Origin: an uncultured Prevotellaceae bacterium
Lineage (GTDB): Bacteria; Bacteroidota; Bacteroidia; Bacteroidales; Bacteroidaceae
NCBI GenBank assembly: GCA_902769805.1
Contig: CACXQL010000004.1
Location: 1-59,343, forward strand
DNA length: 59,343 nucleotides
Direction: 5' to 3'
In this document: positions 58,167 to 59,343 of the stretch, one piece after another
How the letters are laid out: each line of letters starts with the position of its first letter
Numbering within the stretch: the stretch's first letter is position 1
Notes under the pieces: generated by a model
Databases searched by the model: none
Told to the model about the DNA's origin: nothing
Seen by the model: only the letters and a program-made list of their open reading frames with translations
Position numbers and translations under genes: made by a program

Positions 58167-59115
58167 TCTTAAACAGAGAGTCTACAAACTGCCGCTTATT
58201 AAACAATTGGAGGTCTTCCATCCCCTCTCCTAATCCAATGTATTTTACAGGAACCTTCAACTGGTCGCTGATGCCGATGACGACACCGCCTTTTGCTGTT
58301 CCATCAAGCTTGGTAATCGCAAGAGACGTGATCTGTGTTACGGCAGAGAACTGTTTTGCCTGTTCAAAGGCGTTCTGACCAGTAGAACCGTCTAAAACGA
58401 GCATCACCTCGTCAGGAGCTTCGGGCTGGATTTTCTTCATAACATCCTTGATTTTCTTTAACTCGTTCATGAGTCCTACCTTATTATGCAAGCGCCCTGC
58501 GGTGTCTATTAATACAACATCCGCATCATTTGCCTTTGCCGAACTCAAAGTGTCGAAGGCAACAGAAGCGGGGTCACTGCCCATCTGCTGTTTGACAACG
58601 GGAACACCGACACGCTCCCCCCAGATACACAACTGCTCTACGGCGGCAGCGCGGAAAGTGTCAGCGGCACCTAAATAGACTTTCTTGCCGGCCTGCTTGA
58701 ACTGCCATGCAAGTTTACCGATAGTCGTTGTCTTACCAACTCCGTTGACACCCACGACGAGAATAACGTATGGTTTATGATCTGCCGGCAAATCCCAGTT
58801 GTCATTGTCTTCAGAATTATTCTCAGCGAGTAAGGCGGCGATTTCATCACGAAGGATACCATTCAGTTCACTGGTACCAACATACTTGTCGCGAGCCACA
58901 CGCTCCTCAATACGTTTGATAATCTTCAAGGTCGTATCAACACCAACATCGCTGGTGATCAACACTTCCTCCAAGTCATCCAACACATCATCATCCACTT
59001 TCGACTTACCTGCCACTGCACGTGTCAGTTTGTCAAACACACTCGTCTTGGTTTTCTCCAGTCCCTTATCGAGCGTTTCCTTTTTATCCTTATTAAAGAA
59101 ACCAAATATACCCAT
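58159..59115 (-). CDS. ftsY: Signal recognition particle receptor FtsY
   Basis: 318 aa from the ATG at 59115 (MGIFGFFNKDKKET), placed there because TACCTTTG lies just upstream on this strand; the open frame continues to the window edge but is unlike FtsY. NG domains: P-loop GVNGVGKTTTIGKL near 122-135, DTFRAAAVEQL, DTAGR near 205, TKLDGTAKGG near 263-272, DLQLFNKRQFVDSLF at the end. No long acidic A domain, as in many Bacteroidetes. GTPase receptor at the inner membrane. First gene of the ftsY-rimO-HU-HU/LysM operon. Confidence 0.95.
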   Translation of the reverse strand: MGIFGFFNKDKKETLDKGLEKTKTSVFDKLTRAVAGKSKVDDDVLDDLEEVLITSDVGVDTTLKIIKRIEERVARDKYVGTSELNGILRDEIAALLAENNSEDNDNWDLPADHKPYVILVVGVNGVGKTTTIGKLAWQFKQAGKKVYLGAADTFRAAAVEQLCIWGERVGVPVVKQQMGSDPASVAFDTLSSAKANDADVVLIDTAGRLHNKVGLMNELKKIKDVMKKIQPEAPDEVMLVLDGSTGQNAFEQAKQFSAVTQITSLAITKLDGTAKGGVVIGISDQLKVPVKYIGLGEGMEDLQLFNKRQFVDSLFKNE

Positions 59116-59138
59116 TTCAATTATTCTCCATTTTATCG

Positions 59139-59146
59139 GTGCAAAG
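59139..59146 (-). promoter_or_regulatory. -7 element of the ftsY operon
   Basis: Minus strand TTCGTACCTTTG, followed by CACCG, about 25-30 bases ahead of the ATG at 59115. No clean -33 TTTG at standard spacing. Confidence 0.5.
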
Positions 59147-59239
59147 GTACGAAAATTTCGAATAAGAGAGAACAAAAGTAATTTATTTCTTTTGTTGAAC
59201 GTGAGAAAATTTCTAATAAACGAGCATAGAACAAGATAA

Positions 59240-59343
59240 TAAACCACTACTGTCCCGTTAAAGTGGACTAATCGCTCTTTGAAATAATTGAAATTCAGTC
59301 TATTAGGTAGTTTTTTGAAATGAAACGGACTTGATTTTGTAAC
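59240..59343. other. Right-edge stretch, possibly the end of another mobile element
   Basis: No complete gene. The minus-strand frame is open across it to the window edge and reads ...HFKKLPNRLNFNYFKERLV then HFNGTVVV. The bases gtcccgttaaagtggac contain gtcc/ggac inverted ends, as some IS termini do. Too short to assign. Confidence 0.2.

Overview
The window is a typical Bacteroidales chromosome segment, most likely from Prevotella or a close relative. Evidence seen in the sequence: promoters of the Bacteroidetes type (TTTG or TTG, 19-20 bp, TAnnTTTG) in front of tRNAs and many genes; a serine palmitoyltransferase; DUF4270, DUF4494 and DUF5103 proteins; a secreted protein ending in the 'YNIAGQKI'-type tail; a GH51 arabinofuranosidase; and a methylmalonyl-CoA decarboxylase cluster. 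Genus assignment is inference. The left edge cuts into an IS3-type element (transposase start reading out of the window at bases 1-58).

Layout. 1-720: IS edge, palindromic repeats, a gene 3'-end remnant and tRNA-Cys. 720-3270: sphingolipid-type lipid genes, with a lipid kinase and small Cys-rich membrane protein divergent from serine palmitoyltransferase. 3330-8390: tRNA-Pro, YbjQ, an acetyltransferase, then a 47-aa ORF, YjbQ, an alpha/beta hydrolase and a secreted GH51. 8400-16490: a small membrane protein and DUF5103 protein on the minus strand, divergent from a lipoprotein, DMP19, smpB, metH, HAD and GHL10 run. 16490-18935: a LolC/E-like permease coupled to an aminotransferase. 19000-22500: tandem repeats, an orphan promoter, a predicted membrane pseudokinase, DUF4494, YggS and a small secreted protein. 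22527-34350: EFR1 ferredoxin, glmS, carAB, a soluble hybrid histidine kinase behind a perfect palindrome, galE and a PcrA/UvrD helicase. 34360-38180: a DUF4270 lipoprotein with a coupled 43-aa ORF, a half-length GT5 protein, and panC-panD. 38300-47830: a large secreted protein, the mce-mmdA-small ORF-biotin carrier operon, a TonB-dependent receptor, an acyltransferase-like protein and an exported flavodoxin. 47830-48290: a gene-free stretch packed with hairpins. 48288-53370: a TRIC-type channel, rarA, an acidic hypothetical protein and an H+/Na+ pyrophosphatase. 53500-59343: tRNA-Lys, a Dcu transporter, and the operon ftsY-rimO-HU-(HU/TM/LysM).

Metabolic themes: fermentation to succinate/propionate (methylmalonyl-CoA epimerase, decarboxylase subunits, Dcu carrier, ion-pumping pyrophosphatase), hemicellulose use (GH51, esterase-like hydrolase), pyrimidine/arginine, pantothenate and methionine synthesis, amino-sugar supply, and co-translational targeting. 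No CRISPR array, prophage or complete mobile element is visible. The most unusual signals are a predicted membrane-anchored HU protein with a LysM domain, a hairpin array at 47998-48240, a palindrome built into the histidine-kinase promoter, closely matching mini-repeats encoding SENSENSE-like peptides inside three conserved genes, and a dispersed palindromic repeat family.
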